Origin: Cloeon dipterum
Taxonomy: Eukaryota; Arthropoda; Insecta; Ephemeroptera; Baetidae
Assembly: GCF_949628265.1 (NCBI RefSeq)
Contig: NC_088790.1
Location: forward strand, 21,890,545 to 21,954,544
Length of the DNA stretch: 64,000 nucleotides
Direction of reading: 5' to 3'
Positions 47,401 to 60,272 of this stretch are shown here, one piece after another; the first letter of the stretch is position 1, and every line of letters begins with the position of its first letter. Below the pieces are notes generated by a model that was given only the letters and a program-made list of their open reading frames with translations, did no database searches and was not told the DNA's origin. The position numbers and the translations under genes were made by a program.

Positions 47401-49015
47401 TTCGTTTTGAATCTATAAATATTTTTGTTTTCATTGTATTGTATACACTTCTTGTAACTCAAGCAAATAATAGTCTAACAATAGCGATTCATTGCAGATA
47501 TAACATCCGTTTCAAAAGTAATAATATGCTCAATATTCGCAGGTTTTTTAGAGCAAATTTTTTCTGCTCTGAGCAATTAATCTCATAGCTTAAAATTTTG
47601 CTCAAAATTTCAGATGTTTAAACTGAAGCCATTTTTAATTTCAATTAAAAAAATAGTTTTAAGCATAGTTGCGTGCTATTTTGCACCCCTAATTCTTCAA
47701 TGATCCTTAACTTGCATATTTATATTACTCATCTCATGATAATTTTTGTGCTGAGCTTATATTTTCACCTCTATTATTTAAATCCAAAAATTAAAAGCAG
47801 GATTCAGAGATATATTTCTACTTCTTAAAAGGCTAAAATGAAATCTCAGAAAAAAGATACCGTCTGAAATTCCCATCCTTTTCTGTTACAAAAAAATTAA
47901 AAGTCACCTTATATGGATTTTGAAATTAAGCACCTTCTAATTCATAATGCAGATTTTAATAAATAAATATAGCCCTTTTCTTCATTTGTACAAAACGTTT
48001 TTCAGGATTTACACCTAATCTTGATTTAAACTGTATTTTTGCTAATTCCAGATCGATTTCAAGCAAATCATATAAAAAGGTTCAGCGATAAGAAGGTAAA
48101 CCCAATAAAAAAATATTTCTGTCAGATATGTCCCGAAAAAGGCCATCCCGTATTGCTCAATTTTCAATAATTTGTTAATCTCTTCCATACGGGGAAATCT
48201 ATTTTTAACAATCTTAATCAGAAGATTAGCTAATTGGGGGTCTATTGATTCATCTCTTTTTTATTGTTAATTAATTGTTTTAGTTTTCTTGTGAGTGAAA
48301 GATAATCCGAAAAAGGAAGTGTGACGTGTTCCAAGACGGCTGGAGCGAGCGAGTGGTGTCGTGGTAAATAAAAGCAAAATAAATTTCACCCGCGGACCGC
48401 TGGAAAATAAATAACCAAGTGAAAAAGTGTCTCTGCTGTCTGTCTCTGCCGGTTGTGCGTCTGACAGAAAAGGTAAAAATACTCCAGAATGAAATGCTTT
48501 ATGGCAATTGTTTATCAGACACATAAATTTTTGTGCGCTCGCTACACACACACTCACTGCGAGTGGCGGAGAGGGGCCGAGAGGAAAAAAGCCAACGAGA
48601 GAGTTACATCATCCTTGAGAAATGTCAAATAGGAATTTTACGGTGTCGATATAAATTATTCTGCGGACCAGCTGGAATTTTAAAATTGAGATATTTTCCA
48701 GCGGCTCACAGCGCATCCATAACAAGCCGGAGTGAGAAAAGGCAACGAGTGTTCTTAAAAACTGGGATATCACGCTGTGCTTACAATTAAAGCCCGCGCA
48801 GCGATGTTTATTTCCCAACAAAACTTCTTGAAGAAAATGCGTCCATGAACAAATCGGAGACGAATTTTCTCACTAAGTTTGTTCAAGAAAAAGGATAAAA
48901 AGGAAAAGAATTATGGAACGAACTCTTAAACATAAAAAAAATCAAATAATTTATTCAGGATAGTTAGCAAAAGCTTTTTAATGGCTATTAAAATATTTTA
49001 ATGAGCTAGTAGCAG
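35465..49015. other. large gene-free stretch with GC-rich islands
   Basis: No coding sequence is supported in 13.5 kb. GC-rich islands by eye lie at about 36290-37060, 37860-38440, 39370-40360, 41140-41560, 42200-42440, 43280-44160, 45000-45660, 46480-46900 and 48280-48820, and AT-rich DNA fills the gaps. TTTTATGGAG at about 46683 and many ATTA cores suggest homeodomain targets. The 203-codon frame at 39743-40354 has no domain, no conserved start context and heavy Cys/Arg/Ser content from GC-rich DNA. The pattern fits intergenic or intronic regulatory DNA. Confidence 0.45.
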
Positions 49016-49019
49016 CGGC

Positions 49020-49024
49020 AAAAA
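49020..49024 (-). terminator. RNA polymerase III terminator of tRNA-Ile
   Basis: Five T residues on the minus strand begin three bases after the discriminator base of the tRNA. Confidence 0.8.
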
Positions 49025-49027
49025 GCA

Positions 49028-49101
49028 TGGCCCATGGGGGGATCGAACCCACGACCTTCGCGTTATTAGCACGACGCTCTAACCAACTGAGCTAATGGGC
49101 C
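49028..49101 (-). tRNA. tRNA-Ile: tRNA-Ile (anticodon AAU)
   Basis: A 74-base gene on the minus strand folds into a full cloverleaf. The acceptor stem is GGCCCAT/ATGGGCC with discriminator A. The D-arm contains TAGCTCAGTTGGTTAGAGC, which doubles as the A box. The anticodon stem TCGTG/CGCGA has loop CTAATAA, giving anticodon AAT (isoleucine, AUU). The T-arm GTGGGTTCGATCCCCC includes the B box GGTTCGATCC. CCA is not encoded, as expected for a eukaryotic nuclear tRNA, and there is no intron. All stems are intact, so it should be functional. It stands alone, with no other RNA gene nearby. Confidence 0.97.
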
Positions 49102-49104
49102 AGT

Positions 49105-52100
49105 TGCCGACGCAAGGAGTTATGCTCGATTATATTTTCTGAAATCTAACATGCAAAATAATTAATGGAACCATGACGTTCGTTTTTTTTCAAATAAGAT
49201 CAATTAACACCTAAATTGGCAAAAAAAATCAAGAATTCTTCAACAACGTGACATTTTAACAGCATCAGATGAGAGTATTCAGAATTTATAGTACATTCAG
49301 CTTTGCTCAAATATCCATCTCTGATTAATTTCCCAGAGAAAGGTTTCGAAATTATTTCTTGCCTGATTGATAAGATAAGGGTGAAGGTCAAACGGAGGAA
49401 TGCAACCGGCGCATCGAGAGTGCCACGCCAGTTGCATAAGCAGCACGACACGAGCGCCAGAGCCACGCTGCTATGCTGACGGGGAGTGCGGGTTGCATAC
49501 TCGTACTTATCCTTTCGGAATGTAAGCTCTTTATATGAATTTCATGGGGCAATAAAACGAAAGTATTTTTCCAGTTATTCGGTACTACAGAATAATGAAC
49601 ATTCGCTTATGAATTTATCTGAATAAAAAACGGGGCACTAATTAGTAATGTTTTTTTTCTAATTTTCCTCTGCTGGTTTTTTCCCCGAGGTATTTGAGAG
49701 TGTGAAGTGAAAACAACTTAGGAGCCATAAATTTGAATAACGATCCATCGAAAAATTAATATCACGCCTCACTGAGCCGCAAATTACATTTTCTATCACT
49801 AATCATGTGGGTTGCACACTTGCCTTAAGTGGGAGGGAAATTATTTGGAAATAATTTGTTTGAATTCACTTGAGATCCGAATTTTTGGATCTCAAAATGA
49901 GTTATTTTCTCTAAGTTAATAAAAGGATACTCCATTTTTTAAAATTATGTGCGCTGTTTGGATCTTCGATTAGTTGTCAACAGAACCAACCCTGAAGTAA
50001 AATGTTTTTTTTAAATATTTAATTAAAAAAAACAACCCATATTGATCAATTCCTGTCATCTAAATTTTCCGTAAACTGAATTAAACAATACAATACTGCT
50101 TTATAAAATAAATATTGAACTAACCGACTATTTTAAAGCTCCACTCCATAATGTGGTCGAATAAAATTAAAAAAATACACCATGATCTACAAATTAAAGT
50201 TCTAGTTACTTTACAATGACGTACAATCCTCAGGGTTAAAAGGATAAACAATTTATTAGACATAAGTATCCTTAAACAAGCTGTATATATAGGAGTAACA
50301 AAATGAACCTTATGACTAATAGCAGATTTTTTTTTTAAATAAGTGAACAAATTAATATTGAACGAAAATCACCAAAGATGATTTTTCTTTTTAATTAGAA
50401 ATCGATTCTTGCCTGAGAACAAGGCTAAAAGCTCCAGGTCTCGGTAATTTTAAATAAAAAAATCACGCAGCATATTTTTTTCAGCAAGTTCAAGCACGAA
50501 TAAAAAATTGTTGTTCAGTTTAGATTGTAAAAATTGACGACACAACGCGGTGGCCAGGGAGAAAGCATCAGATTTCCTTGCTCATGTAATTCGGCGTGGT
50601 AGGCATTCGCCAAAAACACGTGTTACTTGTAGATTTTGTGGGGCAGCAGGTGCTAAGCAAGAGAGGGCGACGCGCACACAATAAGCGCTGTTCGTTTTCG
50701 TTCGGCGAGAAGAAAAAAAGATAGGCGCGCGAGTTGATACACACACACACACACTCACTCGCGGCTGCGGCAGGCAGGAAAGAAGGAGAAAGAGGAACAG
50801 CACCTTTTGCTGTTTGTGTCTCAAATATAATTTTTATTGCATACGCGGGCGGCGCGCTTCAAAGGGCGCTCAACTAACCAGTGATAAGATACCACGACTA
50901 AAGCGGCTCAGCTGAGGAAGTGTGAACGCCATAAACACCGCCCAGACACTTGAAACATTATGTTAGACGCAACTTCCTCTTTTTCTATAGAGCAAAAGGG
51001 CTTTTTCAAACCCTCTTTGTAAAAATGAAACAAGGCATTTAACAGGGCTGGGTAATTAATTTTGATTGTTCACTGAGTAAATTTACTAGGAATGATTTTA
51101 AAATTTAGTTTTAGTTGTTTCATTTTCCCTTTTTTCCTATAGACCATGGAGAACATTAAGATAAATATAATAATTGCGTTAATACATGCACGTGCGTGTT
51201 GGGTTGTGGTGTTCGTTTGTACAGGCCTTCAAAATTATGGCAATTTTACTATGGCAAAGTGAGATTCCTATTTTGCTCGGGGCAGAAGATTAATTGTAAT
51301 GCCATAAGGGAACATAATAAATAAAATATAACACGTAAAATCCCGTAAAAATCCCCAAAGCTAAAAAATTAAAATATTTATAAATATTAATATTGCACAG
51401 TTATAAAATTTTAATTTATGACAATATAAATTCAAATGAAATGAAACAATAATTAAGCTTTGAGAATACATCACATTTTTTAATTTTTTGTGCGCTTTTT
51501 TATTTTGAATTATTATTTATTGTTTTTAAAGAAAATCTCTGATCCGTGGTCAAAAGATAAACATACAGATTTATTTAAAAATCTTAAGGTGTTAAATCAC
51601 AATAGTTATTTAAATTTTACAGATTTTCATGAAAATTTAGTTTCATTTCTCCTAAGGAGATTTCAAAGAGATCTAATCAACAGAGAGTGCATGCCTCACG
51701 GCAGGGAAACGCAAAAAAATTAGCTAGATTTGATTTGAGGAATAATAAAATTTACTTTTCAAGAAAAATATATTCGCAATTTGAAAAAATGCAAACTTTG
51801 TAAGGTTATCTTCTCAAAATTTGCAGCGATAACCTGGAAATTATGGATTTAACTCAATTCTTCAAGCGCAATAACTATTTTTCCTGGACTTTGTACCATA
51901 ATAACTTCGTCCAAGGAAACTGTCTTTTGCTGCTTCCACGAGAAATTAATTAAATTTCATTTGGATGGTTAATCTTCCTGCTCTATTGTGAAAATGTAGC
52001 ATTAACTAATTTGTGTTGACTAGCTCAAGTTGTTTTCGCGGCTCGAATGTCGCGTTTCGTTCTATATGAAGAGAGAAATTGGCTGCTGGCTTATTTCTCT

Positions 52101-55100
52101 CATTCTGCTCGATTGCCAGCCAAACAGGGCGAGAAAATATTAATAAAGGGCGAGTGAGAGAAGAAGTGCTTGAGCAGGCAGCGCGGTGGTTATTAGTTTT
52201 GACGCAATATGAGCGTGCAGCGGCGGAAAAGAAGACGTGTTTTCTCATCAGTTGGGCCCAATGTTCGGGCAAGATGTCGCGCGCTCGCTATTATTATTAT
52301 TACTATCGAGAGATCGTCGTCGGCTCCTACTCTTCTTCGCAAAAGTCATCCGAGTTTTAATGCCGTTATTATTTTGTGTCGCTTTATTTTCAGCCCCGGC
52401 GTGCCATTATTGCCCGGCGTGCGCAAATTGAGCCCTCGAAATATGGTTTTATTGGGTTTTAACACCAAACAATTTCGGCCCAGCCAGATGGCAGTAGCAG
52501 TTTTTTACTCCTTTCCTCATCTCATATGTTTACCACCACCAAACTATAATTTTATCGTTTTGTGTTACCAAATCCTACAGTTATAACTTTTTTGCAGAAT
52601 GGCATTATCGAGTTCACTGCATGGCGAATTAAAAAAAATATTGTTTGATTTTTTTTCATTTGATTGATCATGGCTCTCAACAGAAGAGACGAGCATTTTA
52701 AAACAGATTTTTTTCAGTTGCTTCAGCAATTGTTTTAAATACTTTCAGGCATTTAAGAGTCAAATACGGATGCATTTTTTCCTCGACAAAGTTGCTCAAA
52801 TTTAATCGTTGGAATTTTGTTCCTGCATGATTTTATTCTTTATAAAAATAAACAGGATCTTTTAATAAACCTGATTCAAAATAATCTCTATAAATATATA
52901 GTAGTCATTTTTCTCTCTCTTCAAACCCTTTCAAAGGTTTAAATTTAAACATATAGGCTTCAACCTTCTTCTATATTCTATCACCCAAAATTTCGGCTAG
53001 CTTTCAAGTGTTTGAAAAGCTTAGGGATGATTTTAGGTCACGATATGGTCCGTATAATAGGAATTAAAAAAGACGTGTCTTAAATATTTTAATATTGCAT
53101 GATTCGTGTTCACACAGTAACAAGTTGATAATCTTTATTCCCTAAAAAATAATCAAGAAATTAATAGAAGGAGAAGTAAAAATGATCACAAAGATTTTAA
53201 AATAAACAGGTAATAGTAATAACCAAGTGTTTTTCTCAAAAGCAGTTAAAACAATCTTTTTCATTGAGACATGTTTTATTGCACAGCGAAGATTAAGTGA
53301 TGATAAAATGTTGCAGTCCGATAAAAACTGCTTAGATGAGTGTGCTTGCTTTAAATCCAAAATGGCAGTCCTAAAACCTAACAGAGCGTAAGTGATATAT
53401 TATATGTACATTAAATCTAAAACCAAGGTTTTAAAGCACCTTAAAAATCATACATTATTGTCAGGAATACATAAATTGAAGTCTGTAATCTGAATGATTA
53501 ATAAAATTTGAAGTTAACGTAAAGATATATCGAATGTCAAATTTGAAGTAAGATATGAAAATGAGAGACTAGTTTTTCTTGTTTAGATTACAAATTTGCT
53601 TAAAAAACATTTTCTTTCTTACCTGAGGTTGGGGTTGGTCCTGAGCTAGAGATCTTTTGGAAAAATATTTCCCAATATCAGACGAAAAAAGCTCGCGTCT
53701 GAACAGCTGAACAGCTGGGTTCACTTTAGCGAGATCATTCAATCGCACGTTTGGTGCAATTATTCAGCCCGCGGAGAGCGACAGACGCGAGAGCGAGATG
53801 TGCCCTTGCGTGAATTAGTGTCAGCGCAGGCAAGGTCGGCGGGCCGCCACGAACAGAGTGTTTAGGCAAATGAGCGACGATGAAATATCGGCGTGGCCCA
53901 GCGTCCAATCAAGAATTAATCAACGCGCTCCAAAAATAATGCCATCGAGCGCACGCACTTTTCGCCGGCGCGCCGCAGCTCTTTCTCGCTCGGCGCACTG
54001 CCTTCACTTATAAAAGGTCCCGAGATTTATAGTTTCTAATTTAAAAAGTAAAATAAATTATGGCGCAATTTTTGCGAGTATGTGTGGCTGACATCAATAG
54101 AGAGCTAGACGTATAAACGCGCGAGCGAGCGAGCGCAAGATCCGCCGCATTAATTATTTGCCGCGCGCGCGGAAAGAGCATTTTGGTCACTCTCCAGAAA
54201 TTCTCCGCTGCCGTCGCCGTCGCCGCCGCCGTCACCAAAACTTTGCCTGATTTACGGCGGCCGATCAGTAAGTAATATCACCGCGTGTCTGCATTGTGCA
54301 CAAGTCTCAAATAAATAATTCTCTGACAAATGCTGCGGCATTGAAACCGATGCTGATAAGCTAACAGAGAACATGGACTCTACCTCGTGGCCTATGGCTA
54401 AAGCCGGGAGAATTTTCGTATAGTATAAAATAATACTGATATTGATCAGAGTAATATACGATGTAGAACAATACTGCGACCGATTCAAATTTTTTGAGGT
54501 GAGAAATTTAGATGCCACTTTAATTTGATAAATTATTAATTAATTTACTTTAATTTAATAATTTTTAACCGTTAATATTGTAAAATAAATTTTATTAAAT
54601 AAAAATTTTTTCACATTTTTAACTAAAAAATATTCAATTTAAATTGAAACAAATGGCTGACAAACCACCACATAGCATTTAAAATGCTACTATTTAGCAT
54701 GTTTGAAACCTGTATAAATTAGATTACGAATGACCATTTTTCACAACACCTCTTAGAAACTGCTTGAATTTGTGGCAAGATGTCTGAAAATGGCAACCCG
54801 TATGTCGAAACATTTTGAACCGGTTTTTTTCTAAGCAAAATCTTCGGCTTTGGGTTGATTTTGATAGGAAATCTACATTAACTTCAGGCTTCAAATCACG
54901 TTTTTTGTATTCACATTTTCATTTTTCACTATTTTCAATAAGAAATTTCAAATCTGGACGAATATACAGCTTGCGAGGTTAAAAAATTAATGTTTTTCAA
55001 TTAGAGACAGGTAATCTACTAAATTAGATATTTTTTAAATAAAATCTGAAATTTACAAGCGCTCTTGACATTTTTACGCAAAATTTCTAGCGATCTGACA

Positions 55101-57240
55101 AATTAATTTCTTTTTAAGCTGGAAAATACATATGCTTGGTAAAATAAAAAAGATTTACAATTAAAAAATAATTTATTTTTGCGTGCACATAAAAAATTAA
55201 TGTTCATCTCAATAAGGTGACAAAGAAACTTAAAAAACCCCTAGAAGCTACAGATTTTAGTTTTAAATAAAAAAAACCTGCATAATCCAGATTGTAGCCT
55301 CTTATATTCTATTTTTCTCATCTCTCTTATAAGTGACGCAGGCGCTGGATGAGGAAATCTCAGAAAACTTCAAGACGCAGAATATTCTCATCCGCAATAA
55401 ATTCAGCGCTTTCGTATGCAGCGAATTAAGCGCTCACTTCAGCTCAATTACAAGTTAAGTACAAATTAAAATGCTTGCGCATTTATAACCGAGATACACA
55501 CTGTCCTCAGCCAGTGGCGGTCGGAGAGTGAAAAATTTTACGCTTCTGTGTGTCACACGCATTGGAGGTGTTAAGGGGACTTTTATAGGCACTTGCAGCG
55601 CATTTTATCGCTGTGTCTTATAAATACACAGCCAGTTGAACCCCACCGCACGCGGCAGCAAAAGATGCAACACACGAATGCTAAAACGAATAGCATTTCA
55701 AATTAGATGCCCGCCGTTTAAACCGTCACAAAAATTGTTCGTGTTCTTCATCGTCATCACTGAACAGAATAATGTTTATTCTTTTTCAATTCACCGTTTT
55801 TAAAAAAATGTGTTTTTTTTTCTCGAAAGTAAATACATTTTTAAGTAATTGAATAGCAAGACTTAACCCTCATTGATTTCAGAAACGAGCTGCTAGGATG
55901 AATTCAATTCAATTGCCACTGAAGAGTGCAAACGGAGAAAATATTTTCCGGCTGACAAAAAAAATTAATCGATCTGGCAATAAATGGGGCTTGATTTCTC
56001 TCTTACTTTAACGAGTTTTTGACGATTCCAAGTATCTTATTGATCTTAAAATTACTTCATTCGTCCTCATTTGATGATCTCGTAGTGATTGGAAGTGTAG
56101 AAAAAAATTAGCTGTCTTTTAAATTCGTAGCTTCTGTATTAATTAATAATGAAAAGTAAACTATAATAAAAAATGTGATAAAAACAAGAGGAGTCCGACA
56201 CCAGCTGGAAAATGCCCAGCTAAATAAATTGACCAATTTTAATATTTTCTTCGTTGTACATATAGTTGTGTTTAATAAAAAAATGATTGATAACAAAAAA
56301 TAGATTTTAGGCAATACCTTCTGCAATGCAAAAACAAAAACAAGCAAGAATGGTTTAAAAATCAATAAATACGTGTCAATATATTAGCAAATATTTTAAT
56401 TTTTATAAATGCTTAAAGGCTATAAATTTTTAATCTAGTATTAATATTTTAAAGAGCAAATTAAAAAGAAAATTATCAGATATTTTTTTATAAAATATAT
56501 TTTTCTTATTTTTTTTAAATTTAAATTTAGTTTGTTTTTATAAATAAGTATTTTTCCTACAAAAAAATTATTTTTATAGAAGTTTAATTTAAAAACTTCA
56601 TATACTGTGCATGGACATCAGTTTCGCAATGGTGAATAACTTGTATTTCGTCTCGGTTACCTTCGAATTTTTATTTTTAAATGAATTATCAAGAATATAT
56701 TAAATAGTATCCAAAGTAGATGGACACGAAATAAGTAGCTTTAACAGACAAAATATTTGACATCCTAAAAAGTGCCTGTTGATAACGAGTTCGGAATTGA
56801 TTTGACTGAAACTCCATCAAACCGAAAGCTCGGTAAAACACATAACGCTCATCAATTTTTGCGCGGGATAAACAATCCTGTTTACGATTGTCAAATAATT
56901 TAAGCATATATATCAGCAAACAAATCTTAGTAACGAGTTCCCCGTCGTAAACAGCTTCTGATTCAGTTTGCTGCAGTTTCTTTTGGCAGGGGATCAAGTA
57001 TCAAATCAAGCTGCTGCGTGCATAACGATAGTAAAGTACTCTTTGCAACAAAACCAACAAGAAAACTTTGTTTCCTCTAATTAATACACAACTTTTCTTT
57101 TAAACATGTTGATTAGGGGGCTCTCGTTAAGATTGCGAAATAGGATGCGTTTGCACAAACGAAATTTTCCGATTGAGGTGGCACTTTGATTAGTCGGTGA
57201 ATAAAGTAAGTTGGATGGCTGCTTTTGCGGCGGCGGCGGG
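49105..57240. other. gene-free stretch with GC-rich islands
   Basis: AT-rich DNA with islands at about 49360-49520, 50530-50960, 52010-52500, 53640-54300, 55320-55760 and 57140-57240. A TATAAAAGG at 54009-54017 and a TATAAATA near 55620 follow GC-rich DNA and could be core promoters, but no exon is visible downstream. No gene is supported. Confidence 0.45.
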
Positions 57241-57244
57241 ACGC

Positions 57245-57269
57245 GAGAGAGAGAGAGAGAGAGAGAGAG
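57245..57269. repeat. (GA)12 microsatellite
   Basis: A perfect GA run following a (CGG)-rich patch. Confidence 0.95.
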
Positions 57270-57650
57270 CTTACGTACACACTCACACAGATTATTCGGC
57301 GCGGCGAGCACCCTCGAAGCCACCCACCGCCTCCTATATATCTCGGCTGCCGCTCTTCTCCTCTTCTTTTCTCTGTTCTTCACTATAATTCACCTAAACG
57401 TCACGTGGTCGACAAGAAGGGCTAAAAATACGGCGACAAGTGTCGTAAATTTTCACTGTCTCTCTTCTTTTCTCTCTGTTTTGGATCCTTCTTTTGCTTT
57501 TATGCCCATATATACTTGCAGCAGCGCGCGGCAGCGACGGCGGCAGGCATGGCCATGATGTCCTTGCCTTTATCTCGGTGTCACTCCTAAATCTTGACTC
57601 GAACCTCTTCGCTCCCTCCTGCCTGCCTGCCCTGCCGGGCCGGTTGCCTG

Positions 57651-57670
57651 CCCGCCCGCCCGCCCGCCCG
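57651..57670. repeat. (CCCG)5 tetranucleotide repeat
   Basis: Five CCCG units, preceded by related GCCT units. Confidence 0.9.
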
Positions 57671-58350
57671 TTCTCCGGGCCGCCGGCCAGTGATAGATCC
57701 GCGCGCAGCCTGCAACGCCGCTGGCGACTTCAATAAATTTTATTTATTGCAACAATGCCGGTGCAGTTTGTTTGTTTGTGCGAGGCTCGCCACTCTCGCC
57801 ATAACCATAACACTCGTGCCTCTCGTTCGCAGATAAAACAAATAGCACCAGCCGGCTTTGCTCCTCTTTCTCCTCTAGCTCTCCAACACGTGAAAGAGAC
57901 GGACGTGCGATCCGCTCTCGTAAAAATTGACAGCAGGCCCCATATCCGAGAATGTTCGCCCACGCGCGTGTTTGGCAAGCCTTGTTTAAGGTGGACGCGA
58001 TTAGAGGGCCGTTGTCATTACCCACGGGGCCGATCGCTATACGCACTCGAGTGCAGATTGCTGAGTTTCCACAATCCGAACTCCGGAATTGAGATTTAAT
58101 TGGATTGCGTGGACAGCAGGAGAAGAAGACTCCGGCTATTCAAGCGCTGACTCTGATAAAATCATGTTCAAAACTGATAATAGATCTTTTGATACTCAGA
58201 TGCACGAATCACGAATTTATAAGCATTCGGTTGTATTTTAAAGGTGAATATTTCAAGTAAAATCGATTGATTGTATAAATTTTATCAAATATTTCCCAGC
58301 GGGGGCCGCAGATTCGTGTGACGCGCAGATATGGCGTCCGGTGGAGTATG

Positions 58351-58372
58351 GCGCGAAAAAACGGTCACGTGA
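58351..58372 (+). promoter_or_regulatory. adjacent E2F-type site and CACGTG E-box
   Basis: GCGCGAAA (58351-58358) is an E2F-type site, and GTCACGTGA (58364-58372) is an extended E-box of the USF/TFEB/MITF type. They lie in a small GC-rich block. No gene start is visible beside them. Confidence 0.3.
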
Positions 58373-60254
58373 AATGTGCGAAGAGAACCAAGTTTTCGTC
58401 AATATTGCGACATAATTTGCTTTATTAATTGTGTCTCGATTTTTCTGCGTTATTTCAATCGGCCAATTTCTTTTCCAGCGAGTCACACCTCTTTTCAGTA
58501 GTAATTGTCAGTGCAAACAGAAAATGGATTAGATTCGTTTTTTTTTCTTGAGAACAGATTTTCACTCGAGGTTTACTGCATAGTGGAAATTAAATACCAG
58601 ACTTCATCCTCGTTGAATTTAGAGTTTTTTAATGAAACTCAACCAGTTTCGGCGAATCTAGTAGTCAGCCCTATTTCATGAGTATGCCACAGCCGGCTCC
58701 ACACGACGAAAAATATGATTTTTTTATATTTGTACCGACATTCGGGGTTAAAATAAGAAAACATGACAAGATGTTGTCATGCTAGACACTTTCTGGACAA
58801 AGAAATTTGATTTCTTTTAAAGGGAATCAAACACGTTGAAAAATTACAGATGCAGGAAACCGGCTTTATTCAATATAAAATCTTCTACCTAAAGCAACGG
58901 AAACCGATTGCAAACCAATAATTGGCCTCTAACTCCATCATTTCGAATTCAAAATTTTTTTAATATTTAAATTATTAAAGAAATGAATTATAGCTATACA
59001 AATCCTTGGCACGTGTGCAAATCATCATTATCTAATGAACTATATATTGCTTTCAGATTTCGTTATAGTGATGTGTTTTATGATCACGCATTAGTATTTT
59101 AGCCAAACTGATAAATATCTTCAGTCGATTAATAACTTCCTAATGCAGGCGGTCTCCAGCAAAACAGGCTTTTCGTGTATATTATATAATTTTGAATTAT
59201 AAAATCAAAAATATTTTTAGCACAAACTTTTAAAGCTTTTAAAAATACTTAAGCTTAAATTTAAAACCTTCAAAAATTTCAATAAACAAGATAAAAATCA
59301 GCAAATTAAAAAAATTCACAATCGTCTAGAAAATACAGCCCTAATAACAGAGTAACAAACAATAAAGAAAGATAAATATTAAAGTGTGATCTTTCAACCC
59401 ACAAAATATTATAAAAAAAAACAAGAAAATTCTTTCTATAGTTTTCAGCTACAAAGCGTAAACTTTCCATTAAAGTGAAGCAAAGAAACGTTTACAGAGT
59501 GGAACACGTGTTGTTTGAGTTGAAGAAAGAAAAATCGCCACAATTACCTGAAATTTCTTATTCATATTGAGATCGATTTTAATGAATGCTGTATATTCCG
59601 ACATTACGCTCAATTGGCTGCGTGTTTCTCCTGGCTGAAAAATGCGTCGGTGACAGCATCTCTCTCCATTTTGGAATTCCTTTTACGCCGAGAGCAGAAG
59701 AAAGAGATTGAAAAGACAATCAGCAGGCAAACAAAGCAGGCAGCAGCAACAGCAGCGTACGTTAAGAGCAAAGAGTGGACAATCACACAAAAATCAGCAG
59801 GCGAAGGCTGCGCGCAGAAAGAGCTGTCGGCGCGACGAGTGGGCTGATATTTAATTTATTTGGTTTGTCTGGTGAAACATTGAAACTGGTCATTCCGGCG
59901 AGCAGAGCGCGGAGAGATAAAATACGAAAGTAAATCTGCGTGTGCAGGCCGAGATTATCGGCCATTTATGGACTCTCTCGGCTCATTCTCTTCAGTCTCG
60001 TATTTTCTTTATATTCCGCAGCAAGCCAGCCAGGCAGCCAGCAGCAGCAGCAACGATGGCCGCACGGCATTAATTAAAAATTCCTTATTCATTAACTGCG
60101 CGCGGCACACAATGGTTTGATTTATCAAACAACAAGCCTCGTTGATAATGCGAACTTCGTGTATCTCTCTGTCTCGTCTGTCTTCGCTTTTCCGCTGATT
60201 TATTCGCGGGCCTTTGCAAATTTATCGCGGTCGCCGTAGAGTGCGGAGCTGCTT

Positions 60255-60272
60255 CTGCTGCTGCTGCTGCTG
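60255..60272. repeat. (CTG)6 repeat
   Basis: Six perfect CTG units in a GC-rich island. Confidence 0.9.

Noticed and set aside
52209-52586. 125-codon frame in a GC-rich island
   Set aside because: Arg-rich start from repeated CGC/CGG codons, then AT-rich chance sequence; no conserved features.
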